In this document: positions 1 through 9,293 of the stretch, in pieces
Layout: each line of letters starts with the position of its first letter
Position numbering within the stretch: the first letter of the stretch is position 1
NCBI GenBank assembly: GCA_903838675.1
Contig: CAILZI010000141.1
Location: 62,001 to 126,000 of the forward strand
DNA: 64,000 nucleotides
Direction: 5' to 3'
Source: an uncultured Verrucomicrobiota bacterium
Lineage (GTDB): Bacteria; Verrucomicrobiota; Verrucomicrobiia; Verrucomicrobiales; Verrucomicrobiaceae
Notes under the pieces: generated by a model
What the model was told of the DNA's origin: nothing
Seen by the model: only the letters and a program-made list of their open reading frames with translations
Database searches by the model: none
Position numbers and translations under genes: made by a program

Positions 1-326
1 ATGCGCAGCCCCAGGACTTTGCCACGTGCATCGAGCGCGATGAGCGTGTTCGTTGGTCCCGAGTAGCCGATGATGTCATCCGCCTCCGGTGAAGTCTGCA
101 GGACATGGCCAAGTGTGATGCCCGAGGCGTCTTTGACGACCTGCATGCCGTTTTGAGGTGTCAGAGCTGCAGCGGCTGGAAAAAAATCCCGCACCCGCTC
201 CACCGTCAATGCCACCGCCGTCGCCGGGTGGGAACGCCGGATGGCAAACACCGTTAGCCCCAGCAACGCCACACGCCAGAGGCGCAGAGCGAGGGATTTC
301 CAGCTGCGAGGAAGTGGCATCGGCAT
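1..326 (-). CDS. Membrane-anchored FMN-binding-domain protein, N-terminal part (cut by left window edge)
   Basis: The minus strand is open from ATG at 326 (a second in-frame ATG is at 320) to the window edge. It encodes a basic N-terminus, a hydrophobic segment at about residues 10-28, then a soluble stretch containing TSPEADDIIGYSG and PTNTLIALDARG. That pattern resembles the FMN_bind domain at the start of NosR/NirI-like proteins and in RnfG/NqrC subunits, which take part in membrane electron transfer. The missing C-terminal part (extra membrane helices, 4Fe-4S ligands) would decide the subfamily. It is divergent from the small exported gene at 476. The family call rests on about 100 residues only. 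Confidence 0.5.
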   Translation of the reverse strand, partial: MPMPLPRSWKSLALRLWRVALLGLTVFAIRRSHPATAVALTVERVRDFFPAAAALTPQNGMQVVKDASGITLGHVLQTSPEADDIIGYSGPTNTLIALDARGKVLGLR

Positions 327-475
327 GCAGAGGGTCAACAAATAGCAGTCGTAAAACGAAAGTCACCCTGAAGACCTGCATGACAGCTTTGATAAAACCG
401 GTCGGGCAGGAAACAGTTGAAGAGATGGCAGCCTGTGGAATGTTAGTTGCTTGTTACGTCAGGAGATTCTGTTGC

Positions 476-958
476 ATGAAACGCGCTCATAGCATGCTGG
501 TCCTGCTTCTGCTGCTCGCCTACACGGGTACAGCGACTTCGATCATGCCTGCGGTGTTTGCTGCATTGGCAGTGCTGGATGGCAGCCATCGTGTCATGAT
601 CTGCCGGACCGAGCAGGGCACGGAAGTGCGCCTGCATCACCATGAAAACGATTACACGCCGGAAGTGTGTGACCATGCCGGGATCCTGGCAAAATTGGTC
701 GTCAGTTTCTGTCGTCCGGCTGCTGAGGGAGACCACAGCCTGACCACCAACCAGGTGACGGGCACGCTGACGAATCCCGGCGATGAAGCGAAACGATTCA
801 TCAAGGACAAGCCATGCGGCAGCCTTGAGGCGGTGAATTTTGACAACCGGTACTCGAGCGTGACCCTGAAGGTGGTTTTCAAGGCGTCTCACCGGGTTGT
901 TCAGGACAGCAGCGGCGCGGCCTTGCGAGAGATTGCCACCGTACGAATGTTGATTTGA
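476..958 (+). CDS. Small exported protein of unknown function
   Basis: 160 residues. The start was chosen because AGGAG lies at 461-465, ten bases before the ATG, and because the protein then begins with a clear signal peptide (MKRAH followed by a Leu-rich core, with likely cleavage after TATS). The mature part carries four cysteines (contexts MICRT, EVCDH, SFCRP, KPCGS) and a His-rich LHHHEND motif, which could form disulfides or bind metal in the periplasm. I do not recognise a family. The reading frame is open further upstream, but that extension has no start signal and runs over the FMN-binding gene on the other strand. The opposite-strand frame over 443-967 looks like a shadow. Confidence 0.6.
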   Translation: MKRAHSMLVLLLLLAYTGTATSIMPAVFAALAVLDGSHRVMICRTEQGTEVRLHHHENDYTPEVCDHAGILAKLVVSFCRPAAEGDHSLTTNQVTGTLTNPGDEAKRFIKDKPCGSLEAVNFDNRYSSVTLKVVFKASHRVVQDSSGAALREIATVRMLI

Positions 959-1157
959 TTCCGGCACGGGTTGTCTGCGGCATCAAGAACCGCATGGCAT
1001 CAGCCAATGTCACAGGCCGGGTGGTTCATGCCCTGATCTGTCACGCATCCTGTCCGCGTCCGACCAAGAAATGCACTGTGATTGCATGCCGTCGGTCCAA
1101 TTAATCTGTCATTGGTAGCCTGGCTACCCCCTGCACTTTTACTCCACGTTTTGCTCT

Positions 1158-1724
1158 ATGAAAAAATTTCTCTGCTTGTTTTGTCTCCTGGCTGGCTCCG
1201 CACTGGCCGACACCTCCAACTGGTCTGGCACCAGCCAAATCTCCTTCGATGGCACCTCCACTCTGCATAGCTGGGGAGGCAAAGTGGCCGCGAAACCTTT
1301 TGTCACCTCTGTCACCACCGACGCCGCTGGCAATCCCACCCGGGTGGAAGCCACAGTGAAGGTCGAAGTCGCGAAAATGGACACCGCTGAGGCGGATCGC
1401 GATGAAAAAATGCGCGAGGCCATGCAGGCTGCCGCGCATCCGCTCATCACCGGCGTCATCAACACCCCCTTCACCGCCATTCGTCAGGGCGATGCGACAC
1501 CGTCCGCTCTGCCTTTGAAGCTCACGCTGCTGGGCAAAACGCAGACCATCACGGGCAGGATCAGCAACTGGCAGCACCGGGGCGATACGGCCACCTTTGA
1601 TCTGGATTTCGATCTCTCGCTCAAAAAGAGCGACATCAAGGTTCCTTCCGTGCTGCTCTTCATCCGCGTGGGCGATACGATCAAGGTGCATGCCGCCGTC
1701 TCTCTGAAACGCAATCCCTCCTGA
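1158..1724 (+). CDS. YceI-family periplasmic lipid-binding protein
   Basis: 188 residues with a signal peptide (MKKFLCLFCLLAGSALA). The mature protein has YceI hallmarks: an N-terminal FDGTSTLHSWGG segment, a long beta-rich body, a KMREAMQAAAHP helix, and an ending with a repeated beta pattern (SDIKVPSVLLFIRVGDTIKV). YceI proteins are lipocalin-like barrels that bind polyprenyl or quinone-like lipids in the periplasm. The stop is 3 bases before the type III polyketide synthase start, so this is the first gene of a six-gene operon. Its likely job, by inference, is to bind or carry the lipid product or a precursor of that pathway. Confidence 0.85.
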   Translation: MKKFLCLFCLLAGSALADTSNWSGTSQISFDGTSTLHSWGGKVAAKPFVTSVTTDAAGNPTRVEATVKVEVAKMDTAEADRDEKMREAMQAAAHPLITGVINTPFTAIRQGDATPSALPLKLTLLGKTQTITGRISNWQHRGDTATFDLDFDLSLKKSDIKVPSVLLFIRVGDTIKVHAAVSLKRNPS

Positions 1725-1727
1725 TCC

Positions 1728-2885
1728 ATGCCCGCTTTCATTCATCACATTGCCACGGAGACGCCGGACTTCATTTACAGCAACGAGTTCACGCGTGAGC
1801 GCATGAAGGGCTGGGTCTCCGAGCCGCGGGCCAAACGTCTGATCGAGATGATCTACGAACGCACCGGCATCGAGACGCGCTACAGCGCCTGCGACGACTT
1901 CATGAAGGAAGACGGTTCATTGTTTCACACCCTCCCGGATGGTTCGATGAACTCGCCGACCACCGGCCAGCGCAACGCCCTCTATGCCAAAGCCTCACGC
2001 GAACTCGCTGTGAAGCTCGCGCACAAGACCCTGGCCGAGTGTCCGCAGTTTGCAAAGAGCGACATCACGCACTTGGTGTTCGCCTCCTGCACCGGCTTTG
2101 CCAATCCGGGGCCGGACTACCACATCATTCGTGATGTGGGACTGAATGAAAGTGTGGAGCGCTACACCGTCGGGTTCATGGGCTGCTACGCCGCCTTTCC
2201 GGCGCTGCGCATGGCGGCCCAGTTTTGCGAGGCCAATCCACAGGCCGTGGTGCTGGTGATGTGTCTTGAACTCTGCTCCCTCCATCTGCAGGTCAGCGGC
2301 AAACCCGAGAGCATTGTGGCCAACTCGCTGTTTGCCGACGGTGCGGCGGCGGCGATCGTCAGCGCACGCGAGCCTGCACGTGACCGGCCCTTCTACCGGG
2401 TGCATGGCTTTCATTCAGCGCTCGTGCCTTCCAGCGAAGCGCACATGGCCTGGGACATAGGCGACCATGGGTTCAACATGGTGCTCTCGGCCTATGTGCC
2501 CGATCTCATCGGCAGCAACATCCGTGAGATGGTTGGCGGCATCCTCGACAAGCGTGGTCTTACTCCGGCGGACATCGACGAGTGGGCGGTGCACCCGGGC
2601 GGTCGTGCGATTCTTGAACAGATTGAGGAACAGCTCACCCTGCCTGCCTCTGCGCTGGACATGTCCCGCAGCGTGCTGCGTGACTACGGCAACATGAGCA
2701 GCCCGACGGTGATGTTTGTCCTCAAAGGTTTCCTCGAAGAAGCGGAAACGGAGCGTGCCATGACCTGCGCCATCGCCTTTGGTCCTGGACTCACGGTGGA
2801 AACAGCCGTGCTGGAACGCTGTGGTGCGGTAATTTCGACGGCCCAGAAATCACAACCTGCCGCCCTGGCGCACGCCGTGGCATGA
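1728..2885 (+). CDS. Type III polyketide synthase (chalcone/alkylresorcinol synthase-like)
   Basis: 385 residues, normal length for the family. The catalytic triad is visible: Cys153 in FMGCYAAFPAL, His289 in WAVHPGGRAIL and Asn322 in DYGNMSSPTV, the last two matching the plant chalcone-synthase HPGG and GNMSS motifs. Such enzymes extend an acyl starter with malonyl units on CoA or ACP and cyclise it to resorcinols, pyrones or phloroglucinols. The stop codon overlaps the next ATG by 4 bases (ATGA), implying translational coupling to a flavin monooxygenase, with a methyltransferase after it. That order recalls SrsA/SrsC/SrsB of Streptomyces. The product is not predictable from sequence; an alkylresorcinol or alkylpyrone is most likely. 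Confidence 0.9.
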   Translation: MPAFIHHIATETPDFIYSNEFTRERMKGWVSEPRAKRLIEMIYERTGIETRYSACDDFMKEDGSLFHTLPDGSMNSPTTGQRNALYAKASRELAVKLAHKTLAECPQFAKSDITHLVFASCTGFANPGPDYHIIRDVGLNESVERYTVGFMGCYAAFPALRMAAQFCEANPQAVVLVMCLELCSLHLQVSGKPESIVANSLFADGAAAAIVSAREPARDRPFYRVHGFHSALVPSSEAHMAWDIGDHGFNMVLSAYVPDLIGSNIREMVGGILDKRGLTPADIDEWAVHPGGRAILEQIEEQLTLPASALDMSRSVLRDYGNMSSPTVMFVLKGFLEEAETERAMTCAIAFGPGLTVETAVLERCGAVISTAQKSQPAALAHAVA

Positions 2886-4078
2886 AATCAAGCATTGAAA
2901 GTCCGGCAGGCAGCACCGACTACGATGTGATCATCGTTGGTGGCGGGCCCGTGGGCCTGCTGCTGGCCTGTCTGCTGAGGCAGCAGGGATTGCACCTCCG
3001 GGTGCTGGAGCGGCGCGTGGAGCCCATCGCACACTCGGCGGCTATCGGCATCACGCCGCCGTCCTTGCAGATCCTCGACAAGCTGGGCCTTGCGGCTGAG
3101 TTCATCGCCAGCGGTCTGAAGGTGCGCGACTGTTTCGTGGATGGTCAGCGTGGCCGGCTCGGCTGCGTTTCGTTTCGGGAGATCCCGGACGCACATCGCT
3201 TCATTCTTTCCCTGCCACAGGTCTCCACCATTGCGATCCTGCAGAAGCACTTGGGACAGGACCACATCGAGCTCGGCTGCGAAGTCAGCGACGTGAGGCA
3301 GTTTGCGGATCATTGCAGCGTGCAAACCGGTGAATGCACCCTCACTTCACGCTTCGTGATTGCGTGTGATGGCAGCCGCAGCCGAGTGCGCGAGTTGATC
3401 GGCATTCGGGCACCCAGCCACGTCTATGGTTGTCATTTCGTCATGGGGGATTTCGTGGATCGCACCGGCTTTGGCGATGAGGCGCATCTGTATTTCACGG
3501 CCACAGGCTCGGTGGAGTCATTTCCGCTGCCTGGTGGCCAGCGGCGCTGGGTGGTGCAGACAGAAACGCGTCTGGATCACCCGCCGCCCGGGCTTGTCAG
3601 CGAGCTGACGCGAGAACGCACGGGCATCGTTGTGCCTGCCTCCGACCAGATCAATGAAAGTGTTTTCACACCGCGCAAATTCAACTCCGACTGCTACTAC
3701 AAGGGGCGCATCATCCTTTGCGGTGATGCAGCGCATGGCATGAGTCCTATTGGCGGCCAGGGCATGAACACCGGTTTTGCCGACGCGGAGTTCCTTGCCG
3801 CCATCCTTTGCCATGCCGATCCGCTGAAACTGCTGCCCGCCTACAACCGCTTCCGTCGCAAAGCGGCCAAAACCGCCATTTTTCGAGCCGAATGGGGCAT
3901 GTGGCTCGGTACCTGGCGCGGCAGGATGCGCTCGCGGGTGCGTGATGTCATTTTGAAGTTCCTGCTCTGCCAGGGCCCCGTCGCCAGACATATGGGGTCC
4001 TTTTATGCGATGCTCACGATCCCTTTCAACACCCTCAAACGCGTCCCAGCGGCAAGCTTGAAGCCGCGCCCGCTCTAA
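2882..4078 (+). CDS. FAD-dependent aromatic monooxygenase (UbiH/PHBH family)
   Basis: 398 residues. An N-terminal Rossmann motif (VIIVGGGPVGLLLACLL, near residue 17), the DG motif (ACDGSRSRVREL) and the GD motif (LCGDAAHGMSPIGGQG) identify a class A flavoprotein monooxygenase of the FAD_binding_3 type. These enzymes hydroxylate phenols or resorcinols with NAD(P)H and O2. The gene overlaps the polyketide synthase by 4 bases and is followed after 5 bases by a methyltransferase. It probably hydroxylates the aromatic ring made by the type III synthase and so opens a route to a quinone, as proposed for SrsC. The C-terminal region (about 340-398) is basic and partly hydrophobic, which would suit a membrane-bound lipid substrate. 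Confidence 0.85.
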   Translation: MKSSIESPAGSTDYDVIIVGGGPVGLLLACLLRQQGLHLRVLERRVEPIAHSAAIGITPPSLQILDKLGLAAEFIASGLKVRDCFVDGQRGRLGCVSFREIPDAHRFILSLPQVSTIAILQKHLGQDHIELGCEVSDVRQFADHCSVQTGECTLTSRFVIACDGSRSRVRELIGIRAPSHVYGCHFVMGDFVDRTGFGDEAHLYFTATGSVESFPLPGGQRRWVVQTETRLDHPPPGLVSELTRERTGIVVPASDQINESVFTPRKFNSDCYYKGRIILCGDAAHGMSPIGGQGMNTGFADAEFLAAILCHADPLKLLPAYNRFRRKAAKTAIFRAEWGMWLGTWRGRMRSRVRDVILKFLLCQGPVARHMGSFYAMLTIPFNTLKRVPAASLKPRPL

Positions 4079-4083
4079 AAATC

Positions 4084-4932
4084 ATGACCACCACGTCCGA
4101 ATACACCCCCACCATCGACGGTGCCGCCTCCCACTATGACGATCTTGACCAGTTTTACCGCGAAATCTGGGGCGAGCACATCCACCATGGCGTTTGGCTG
4201 ACTGGCAGGGAAACCGACACCGAAGCGGCGGAAAACCTCGTCAAAATCGTTGCGGAGCTGGGGCATCACAGCCCCGGGAAGGAAGTTTGTGACATCGGCT
4301 GCGGCTACGGCACCACGGCAAAAATCCTGGCGACGAACCATGGGGTGAACATCACCGGGATGACCATCTCGGCGGTGCAGCTGGCCTACGCTCAGGCCAA
4401 TAACAGCGTGCCCGGCAAGACCCACTTCATGCTGCGGGACTGGTACGACAACCAGCTGCCGGACAACCACTTCGACATCGTGCAGACGGTCGAAAGCCTG
4501 GAACACATGCCCGATCTGCCCACTTTCTTCCGCGAATGCTACCGCGTCATGAAGCCGGGCGGCCGGCTGGTGGCCACGGCCTGGATGTCCTGCGAGAATC
4601 CCAGTCCTTTTGCCAAACGCCACCTCATTGACGCCATCACCCGCGAGACCCAGATCGCCGGGGTGCGGCCTGAAAGCGAGTTTCGGGCCGCCACGGAAGG
4701 CGCCGGCTTTGTGAATTACCAGTTCAAGGACTACGCCAAGCAGGTGAAACGCACCTGGCCGCTCTGCGCCCTGCGCACGGTGAAAGGGCTGTTGACCAAG
4801 GCGCACTACCGCCGTTTCCTGTTCAGTTCACAGAATCCTAACCGTATTTTCGCCCTGACTTTGTTCCGCATCTGGCTCGCCTACGAGCTGGGTGTGCAAC
4901 GATACGGCGTCTTCAGCGCTGAAAAGCGTTGA
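4084..4932 (+). CDS. Class I SAM-dependent methyltransferase (tocopherol methyltransferase-like)
   Basis: 282 residues. SAM motif I is VCDIGCGYGTTAKIL (about residue 62-76), with an acidic second motif and the post-motif VESLEHMPDLPTFF, then VMKPGGRLVATAW. The layout, including an N-terminal HYDDLDQFYREIWGEHIHHGVW block, resembles gamma-tocopherol and sterol C-methyltransferases. It lies 5 bases after the monooxygenase and 29 bases before the ACP gene. The expected role is O- or C-methylation of the hydroxylated polyketide ring. The C-terminal tail (about 225-280) is a hydrophobic/basic extension that may dock on the membrane. Confidence 0.85.
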   Translation: MTTTSEYTPTIDGAASHYDDLDQFYREIWGEHIHHGVWLTGRETDTEAAENLVKIVAELGHHSPGKEVCDIGCGYGTTAKILATNHGVNITGMTISAVQLAYAQANNSVPGKTHFMLRDWYDNQLPDNHFDIVQTVESLEHMPDLPTFFRECYRVMKPGGRLVATAWMSCENPSPFAKRHLIDAITRETQIAGVRPESEFRAATEGAGFVNYQFKDYAKQVKRTWPLCALRTVKGLLTKAHYRRFLFSSQNPNRIFALTLFRIWLAYELGVQRYGVFSAEKR

Positions 4933-4961
4933 TCCAGCACCATAATTGACTAAACACATCC

Positions 4962-5324
4962 ATGCCCGTGAGCGAAGACCGAAAACAAGAAATCACCAAA
5001 TCCCTGAAACGTTGCAGTGAGGAGACGGTGGCGGCTGCCCTGCGCTTTGAAGAAAGCAAGAACCTCGATGAGCTCGATGCCATCATTCTGGGCGTGCTGG
5101 CGCGTGATGCGGCCAACCCCCGGCCCGATGGTGTCGCATCGGTCACGGATGACATGAAGCTGATGGAAGACATCGGCATGGACTCCTTTGGCATGATCGA
5201 AGTGGTGATGACGGCGGAGGAAGTGCTCGGCCTCACGATCGCCACGGAAGAACTGAGCGGCATTGTCACCCTGGGCGATCTGAAGAAATTTCTCCGTGCC
5301 AAATTCGGTGCGAGCGCCTCATGA
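4962..5324 (+). CDS. Acyl carrier protein
   Basis: 120 residues, longer than the roughly 80 of a housekeeping ACP because of an N-terminal helical extension of about 35 residues. The phosphopantetheine attachment site is Ser75 in IGMDSFGMIE. The final codons overlap the ketosynthase start by 4 bases (ATGA at 5321). The dedicated ACP beside a ketosynthase suggests that an acyl chain is built or held here for the type III synthase or for a second product. No acyltransferase or phosphopantetheinyl transferase is present in the window, so those would be borrowed from primary metabolism. Confidence 0.88.
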   Translation: MPVSEDRKQEITKSLKRCSEETVAAALRFEESKNLDELDAIILGVLARDAANPRPDGVASVTDDMKLMEDIGMDSFGMIEVVMTAEEVLGLTIATEELSGIVTLGDLKKFLRAKFGASAS

Positions 5325-6580
5325 AGCGGGTGGTCGTCACCGGACTGGGATTCATTTCCAGCATCGGCAACAACCGTGCTGCGGTGACAGAAAGCCTGCG
5401 TGAAGGCCGGTCAGGCATCGAATTCGTCCCGGAACTGGCGGCGGCCAACGACCGCGTGAAGCTGGCGGGCACCGTGAAGGGTTTTGAATTCCCCACGTCC
5501 GATCCGCTCGACTGGACCTTTCCCGAGTACGTCAAGCTGAACCGGGCGCAACTGCGCACGATGGTTCCCAATGCCGTGTTTGCCTATGCTGCCATGCAGG
5601 AGGCCATCGCTGATGCCAAACTCGAACCCGCGCAAGTTTCAGATCCGCAGACCGGCCTTTACTGTGCCTCGGCTGGTTCGCCTTGGCTGACGTACCTGGC
5701 GATGGATTCGGTGATCAAACGGGGTCCTGCACGGACCTCGGCGCCAGTGGTCATCACCGGCATGCCAAATTCGCTGCATCTGAATCTCACGGCTTTGTTC
5801 AAGATCAAAGGCGCGACACTGGCATTTAACAGCGCGTGCGCATCGTCTTCACACGCGCTCGGGCATGCCTGCGACATGATTCGGATGGGGCGGCAGAAGA
5901 CCATGTTTGTGGTCGGTGCGGAAGATGCGCAACTGCTGCACACCGTTTTACCCTTTGCTTCACTGCGGGCGCTCAGTGCGCAGAGTGACCCCTCCCAGGC
6001 ACCGCGTCCATTTGATTCCGGACGTGACGGCTTCATCACCACGGGTGGCGGAGTGACTCTCGTGCTCGAAGAGGCCGAACATGCCGCCGCACGCGGTGCG
6101 ACGGTTTACGCCGAGGTCACAGGCTGGGGCCAGGGCTCGGATGGTTACGATGTGGTCGCACCCGATCCGTCCGGCAGCGGACTGGCGCGTGCGATGACCA
6201 ATGCCCTCCAAGACGCCAAGCTGGACACTGCATCGATCGATTACATCAATGCGCATGGCACCGCGACGAGTGCGGGCGACCTTGCCGAACTGAACGCTCT
6301 CAAAACTATCTTCACTGGTGATGTCAGACCGAAGGTCAGCAGCACCAAGGCGCTGACAGGTCACGGACTCTGCCTCGCGGGAGCTCTGGAGGCTGGCATC
6401 TGCTGTCTGGCATTGAAAGAAGGCTTCATGCCGGTTTCGGCGAAGATTCAGCAGCTTGATCCCGCCTGCGAAGGCGTTGACATTCTCACCAGCCCGATCA
6501 ACAAGGCTCCGCGTGTCGCCATGAGCAATTCCAGCGGCTTCGGCGGATCGAACGTGACGCTGATTTTCTCCCTCACTTGA
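5321..6580 (+). CDS. Beta-ketoacyl-ACP synthase (FabF/FabB-like, type II)
   Basis: 419 residues. The Cys-His-His set is intact: Cys173 in FNSACASSSHA, His312 in INAHGTATSAGD and His348 in STKALTGHGLCLAG with Lys343. It is therefore an elongating ketosynthase rather than a chain-length factor. It begins inside the ACP stop codon and ends 8 bases into the convergent transporter gene. Being the last gene of the polyketide operon, it may make a specialised acyl starter or a polyene chain on the ACP. No dedicated ketoreductase or dehydratase lies nearby, so a full pathway would need housekeeping fatty-acid enzymes. Confidence 0.9.
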   Translation: MKRVVVTGLGFISSIGNNRAAVTESLREGRSGIEFVPELAAANDRVKLAGTVKGFEFPTSDPLDWTFPEYVKLNRAQLRTMVPNAVFAYAAMQEAIADAKLEPAQVSDPQTGLYCASAGSPWLTYLAMDSVIKRGPARTSAPVVITGMPNSLHLNLTALFKIKGATLAFNSACASSSHALGHACDMIRMGRQKTMFVVGAEDAQLLHTVLPFASLRALSAQSDPSQAPRPFDSGRDGFITTGGGVTLVLEEAEHAAARGATVYAEVTGWGQGSDGYDVVAPDPSGSGLARAMTNALQDAKLDTASIDYINAHGTATSAGDLAELNALKTIFTGDVRPKVSSTKALTGHGLCLAGALEAGICCLALKEGFMPVSAKIQQLDPACEGVDILTSPINKAPRVAMSNSSGFGGSNVTLIFSLT

Positions 6581-9110
6581 TCCACTTCCACTTCGCGAAC
6601 TGGAAGTAGAGCACCGGCAGCAGCAGGAGCGTCAGCACCGTGCCAAACAGAAGGCCGAAGATGTGCACGGCGGTCAGCGGCCGCCACAGTTCACCCCCGG
6701 TTAGAGCGAGCGGAATCAATCCGCAAACCGTGGCAAACACCGTGGCCAGCACAGCACGCAGACGCACCAGAGCGGCCTGCATCAGGGCGCTCTCGAGCTC
6801 AACGCCGGCGGCCCGCTCTTCCTCGATGAAGTCTGAGAGTACGATGATGTGGCTGACAATGACTCCGGCGAGGCTGACGATGCCGATTAACGCCATGAAG
6901 CCGAAGGAGGCATGGGTCGTCGCCAGACCAGCAAAGGCACCGATCAACCCCAGCGGTACCGTGAGCATCACCACGAGCGATTTCATGATGGAACGAAACT
7001 GAATGACCATCGCCAGGGCGATGAGGGACAGGGAGACTTTCAGGACGCGCTCCATCTCTCGCTGGCTGTTGCGCAGTTCGCGCTCCTCGCCGCCTAACAC
7101 TACGCCGCTGGTTGGGAAGGCAGTGCGAGCGCTGTTCAGTACGCCGGAGGCGAGCGTTCCGAAAGGCGCGAGCGCTTTGACTGTTACGGTACGCTGCTGA
7201 TTGATGCGGGTGAGAATGCCTGAATCATCGTGCACTTTATAAGCACCGGAGGCGCGCAAAGCTTCGACGATCCGGGTGGTCTTCGTCGCCAAATCAGCAC
7301 CACTGATCTCGATTTGAATCGGCGTTTCAAGGGCGGGCCCCTGCTCGATCTGTTTGACGAGACAAAGCGCCCCCTTGATCTCGCGGTCAAAGATTTCACG
7401 CAGTCGCACGATCAGTGCGGGCACATCATCTGCACTTCGCGTGTTCACCAGCACCTGCGCCACGTTCGCAGCGGGCTGGCGCGGCAGGACGTTGTAGTAG
7501 AACATCGGCATGCCGCCGCCGCTGACGATGACGGCGCTTTGGATGGCCTCCTGCCGCTGCAGATGCATGCTGATTTGCGCGGTGATTTTGTGTGTTTCCT
7601 CGATGGTGCTTCCTTCCGGCAGCTGCAGATCCACCAGGAACTGGTTGCGCTCTGCAACGGGGAAAAACTGCTGGCCAAAAAGGGGAATGAGCGCTGTGCT
7701 CGCTGCGAGTAGGCCGTAGGCGGCGAAAATGGTGAAGAGCGGCCTGCGCAGAGCCATCTGCAGAGCGGATTTGTAGTACGGAACGAGGTGATGAAGCGGA
7801 TGTGAACCGGTGACTGCGTCAAAGCCCTTCTGGCCCCGCAGCAGATAGTAACCCAGCAGCGGGATGAAGGTCATCGAGACGATGCGCGAGGAGACCAGCG
7901 CCAGTGTGATGACGATGGGCAGCGAAATAATGAACGCACCCATGTCTCCGGGCAGAAGTGCGAGCGGCAGAAAGGCAACGATGTTGATGATCGTGCCGAA
8001 GAAGATGGCGCGCCGAAGTTTGAACGGCCCGAGCCAGGCGGCGGTGCTCCGAGGCTGGCCATCGGCGAGTTCGCGGTTAATGCCATCCGAGGCCACGACG
8101 GGGTCATCGACCAGCATGCCCAGCGAGATGATCAGCGCGGCGATGGAAATCTGCTGCAGGGGCACATGCAGCGCCGCCATGCCGCCAAGGGTCATGGCTA
8201 TCGTGAGTGGTATCGCCACGGCGACAACGATCGCGGTGCGCCAGTCCATGAGCAGCAGCGCCACCAGCACGACGACGATCACCGCCTCTATGAAACAGCG
8301 CAAAAATTCACCGATGCGGTGCGCGGTGGCCGCAGGCTGATCGGAAACAGTGATGACTTCGACACCATTGGGCAGTGAAAGGCTCCCGATCTTTGTGAGC
8401 ACGGCAGCTTTGAAATCGTGAATGATGTTTCCCGTCTTCATTTCCACGGCGACGAGAACGCTGGTCGAAGAAACCAGCGGGCCGTTCTTTTCGCGCTGCA
8501 ACGTTCGCACGCTGTAGCCAGCCGCCGCCATGTCTTCAAATGAAGCGATTTCCTCCGGCGCATGGCCAAACTGCCGGATGCGCCCTGTACTGGGGACGTT
8601 CTTGAGCTCCTGCTCGATCACATCTGCCGCCGCTGCCGCTTCATCGCCAAGAGCGGCAAAGAGCAGCGTGGCGGGAAGCTGGTAATCTGTTTCGAGACGA
8701 GGTTCTTCGCAGCCGGCAGGGAGCTTCACGGTCTGCAAAATCTCGCGCGTTTTTTGCCACTGCTGGTCGATTGCTTCTTTGCGACCAGCCTGGAGTCGGA
8801 TGACGATGGTGGAGATGTTGTCCTTTGACTGCGACTGCAGCTTTTCGAGCGTGGGAAGCTGTGCGAGCGCAGCTTCGAGCTTGGTGGTGACCTCCTGCTC
8901 CATCTGGGCCGCACTAAACTCCGGGTGCACAGTCACCAGCACCGCATCATGCGTCGGGAAAGTCGGGTCTTCCTGCTGCGGCAGGCTTTGAAAAGCAAGC
9001 CATCCCCAGCCTAGCACCAGGAACATCGCCAGCCAGCCGAGGGGTCGGTGTTCGACGAAAAAGCGGGTGATGCCGCCGTTCGAAGGAGCTGGTGCGGGAG
9101 ACGAATCCAT
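6573..9110 (-). CDS. RND-superfamily transporter (AcrB/CusA-like), shortened
   Basis: 845 residues from the ATG at 9110, chosen because the first helix then starts near residue 24; upstream in-frame codons reach 9221. It has an N-terminal helix, a periplasmic domain, five to six helices including the proton-relay pair Asp335-Asp336 in LGMLVDDPVVASDG (AcrB has Asp407-Asp408 here), then a second helix-periplasm-helix half ending in LLLLPVLYFQFAKWK. It is about 200 residues shorter than AcrB, and the first periplasmic domain is about 65 residues shorter, so it may lack the TolC-docking parts. No membrane-fusion protein or outer-membrane gene is adjacent. It converges on and overlaps the ketosynthase by 8 bases, so export of the polyketide or lipid is a plausible but unproven role. 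Confidence 0.85.
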   Translation of the reverse strand: MDSSPAPAPSNGGITRFFVEHRPLGWLAMFLVLGWGWLAFQSLPQQEDPTFPTHDAVLVTVHPEFSAAQMEQEVTTKLEAALAQLPTLEKLQSQSKDNISTIVIRLQAGRKEAIDQQWQKTREILQTVKLPAGCEEPRLETDYQLPATLLFAALGDEAAAAADVIEQELKNVPSTGRIRQFGHAPEEIASFEDMAAAGYSVRTLQREKNGPLVSSTSVLVAVEMKTGNIIHDFKAAVLTKIGSLSLPNGVEVITVSDQPAATAHRIGEFLRCFIEAVIVVVLVALLLMDWRTAIVVAVAIPLTIAMTLGGMAALHVPLQQISIAALIISLGMLVDDPVVASDGINRELADGQPRSTAAWLGPFKLRRAIFFGTIINIVAFLPLALLPGDMGAFIISLPIVITLALVSSRIVSMTFIPLLGYYLLRGQKGFDAVTGSHPLHHLVPYYKSALQMALRRPLFTIFAAYGLLAASTALIPLFGQQFFPVAERNQFLVDLQLPEGSTIEETHKITAQISMHLQRQEAIQSAVIVSGGGMPMFYYNVLPRQPAANVAQVLVNTRSADDVPALIVRLREIFDREIKGALCLVKQIEQGPALETPIQIEISGADLATKTTRIVEALRASGAYKVHDDSGILTRINQQRTVTVKALAPFGTLASGVLNSARTAFPTSGVVLGGEERELRNSQREMERVLKVSLSLIALAMVIQFRSIMKSLVVMLTVPLGLIGAFAGLATTHASFGFMALIGIVSLAGVIVSHIIVLSDFIEEERAAGVELESALMQAALVRLRAVLATVFATVCGLIPLALTGGELWRPLTAVHIFGLLFGTVLTLLLLPVLYFQFAKWKWIK

Positions 9111-9293
9111 GAGGGTTGTTCGGAGGCTTAGAATTCGTCGCGACCCGGCTGCTCCGCAATGGCGCACGTTGTGCATTGGCTGACGGGTTTCAATCGGCGG
9201 CAAAGGCTCACCTCCGCCCAAACCTAAAAATCATCCAATGACAACATCCTCAGACGGGGCGTGATGCGTTGTCTTTACGGGCAGAATGAAATG

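Noticed and set aside
443..967. Minus-strand frame overlapping the small exported gene
   Set aside because: The plus-strand gene has a ribosome site and a signal peptide; the minus frame has neither and is rich in Arg/Gln/His.
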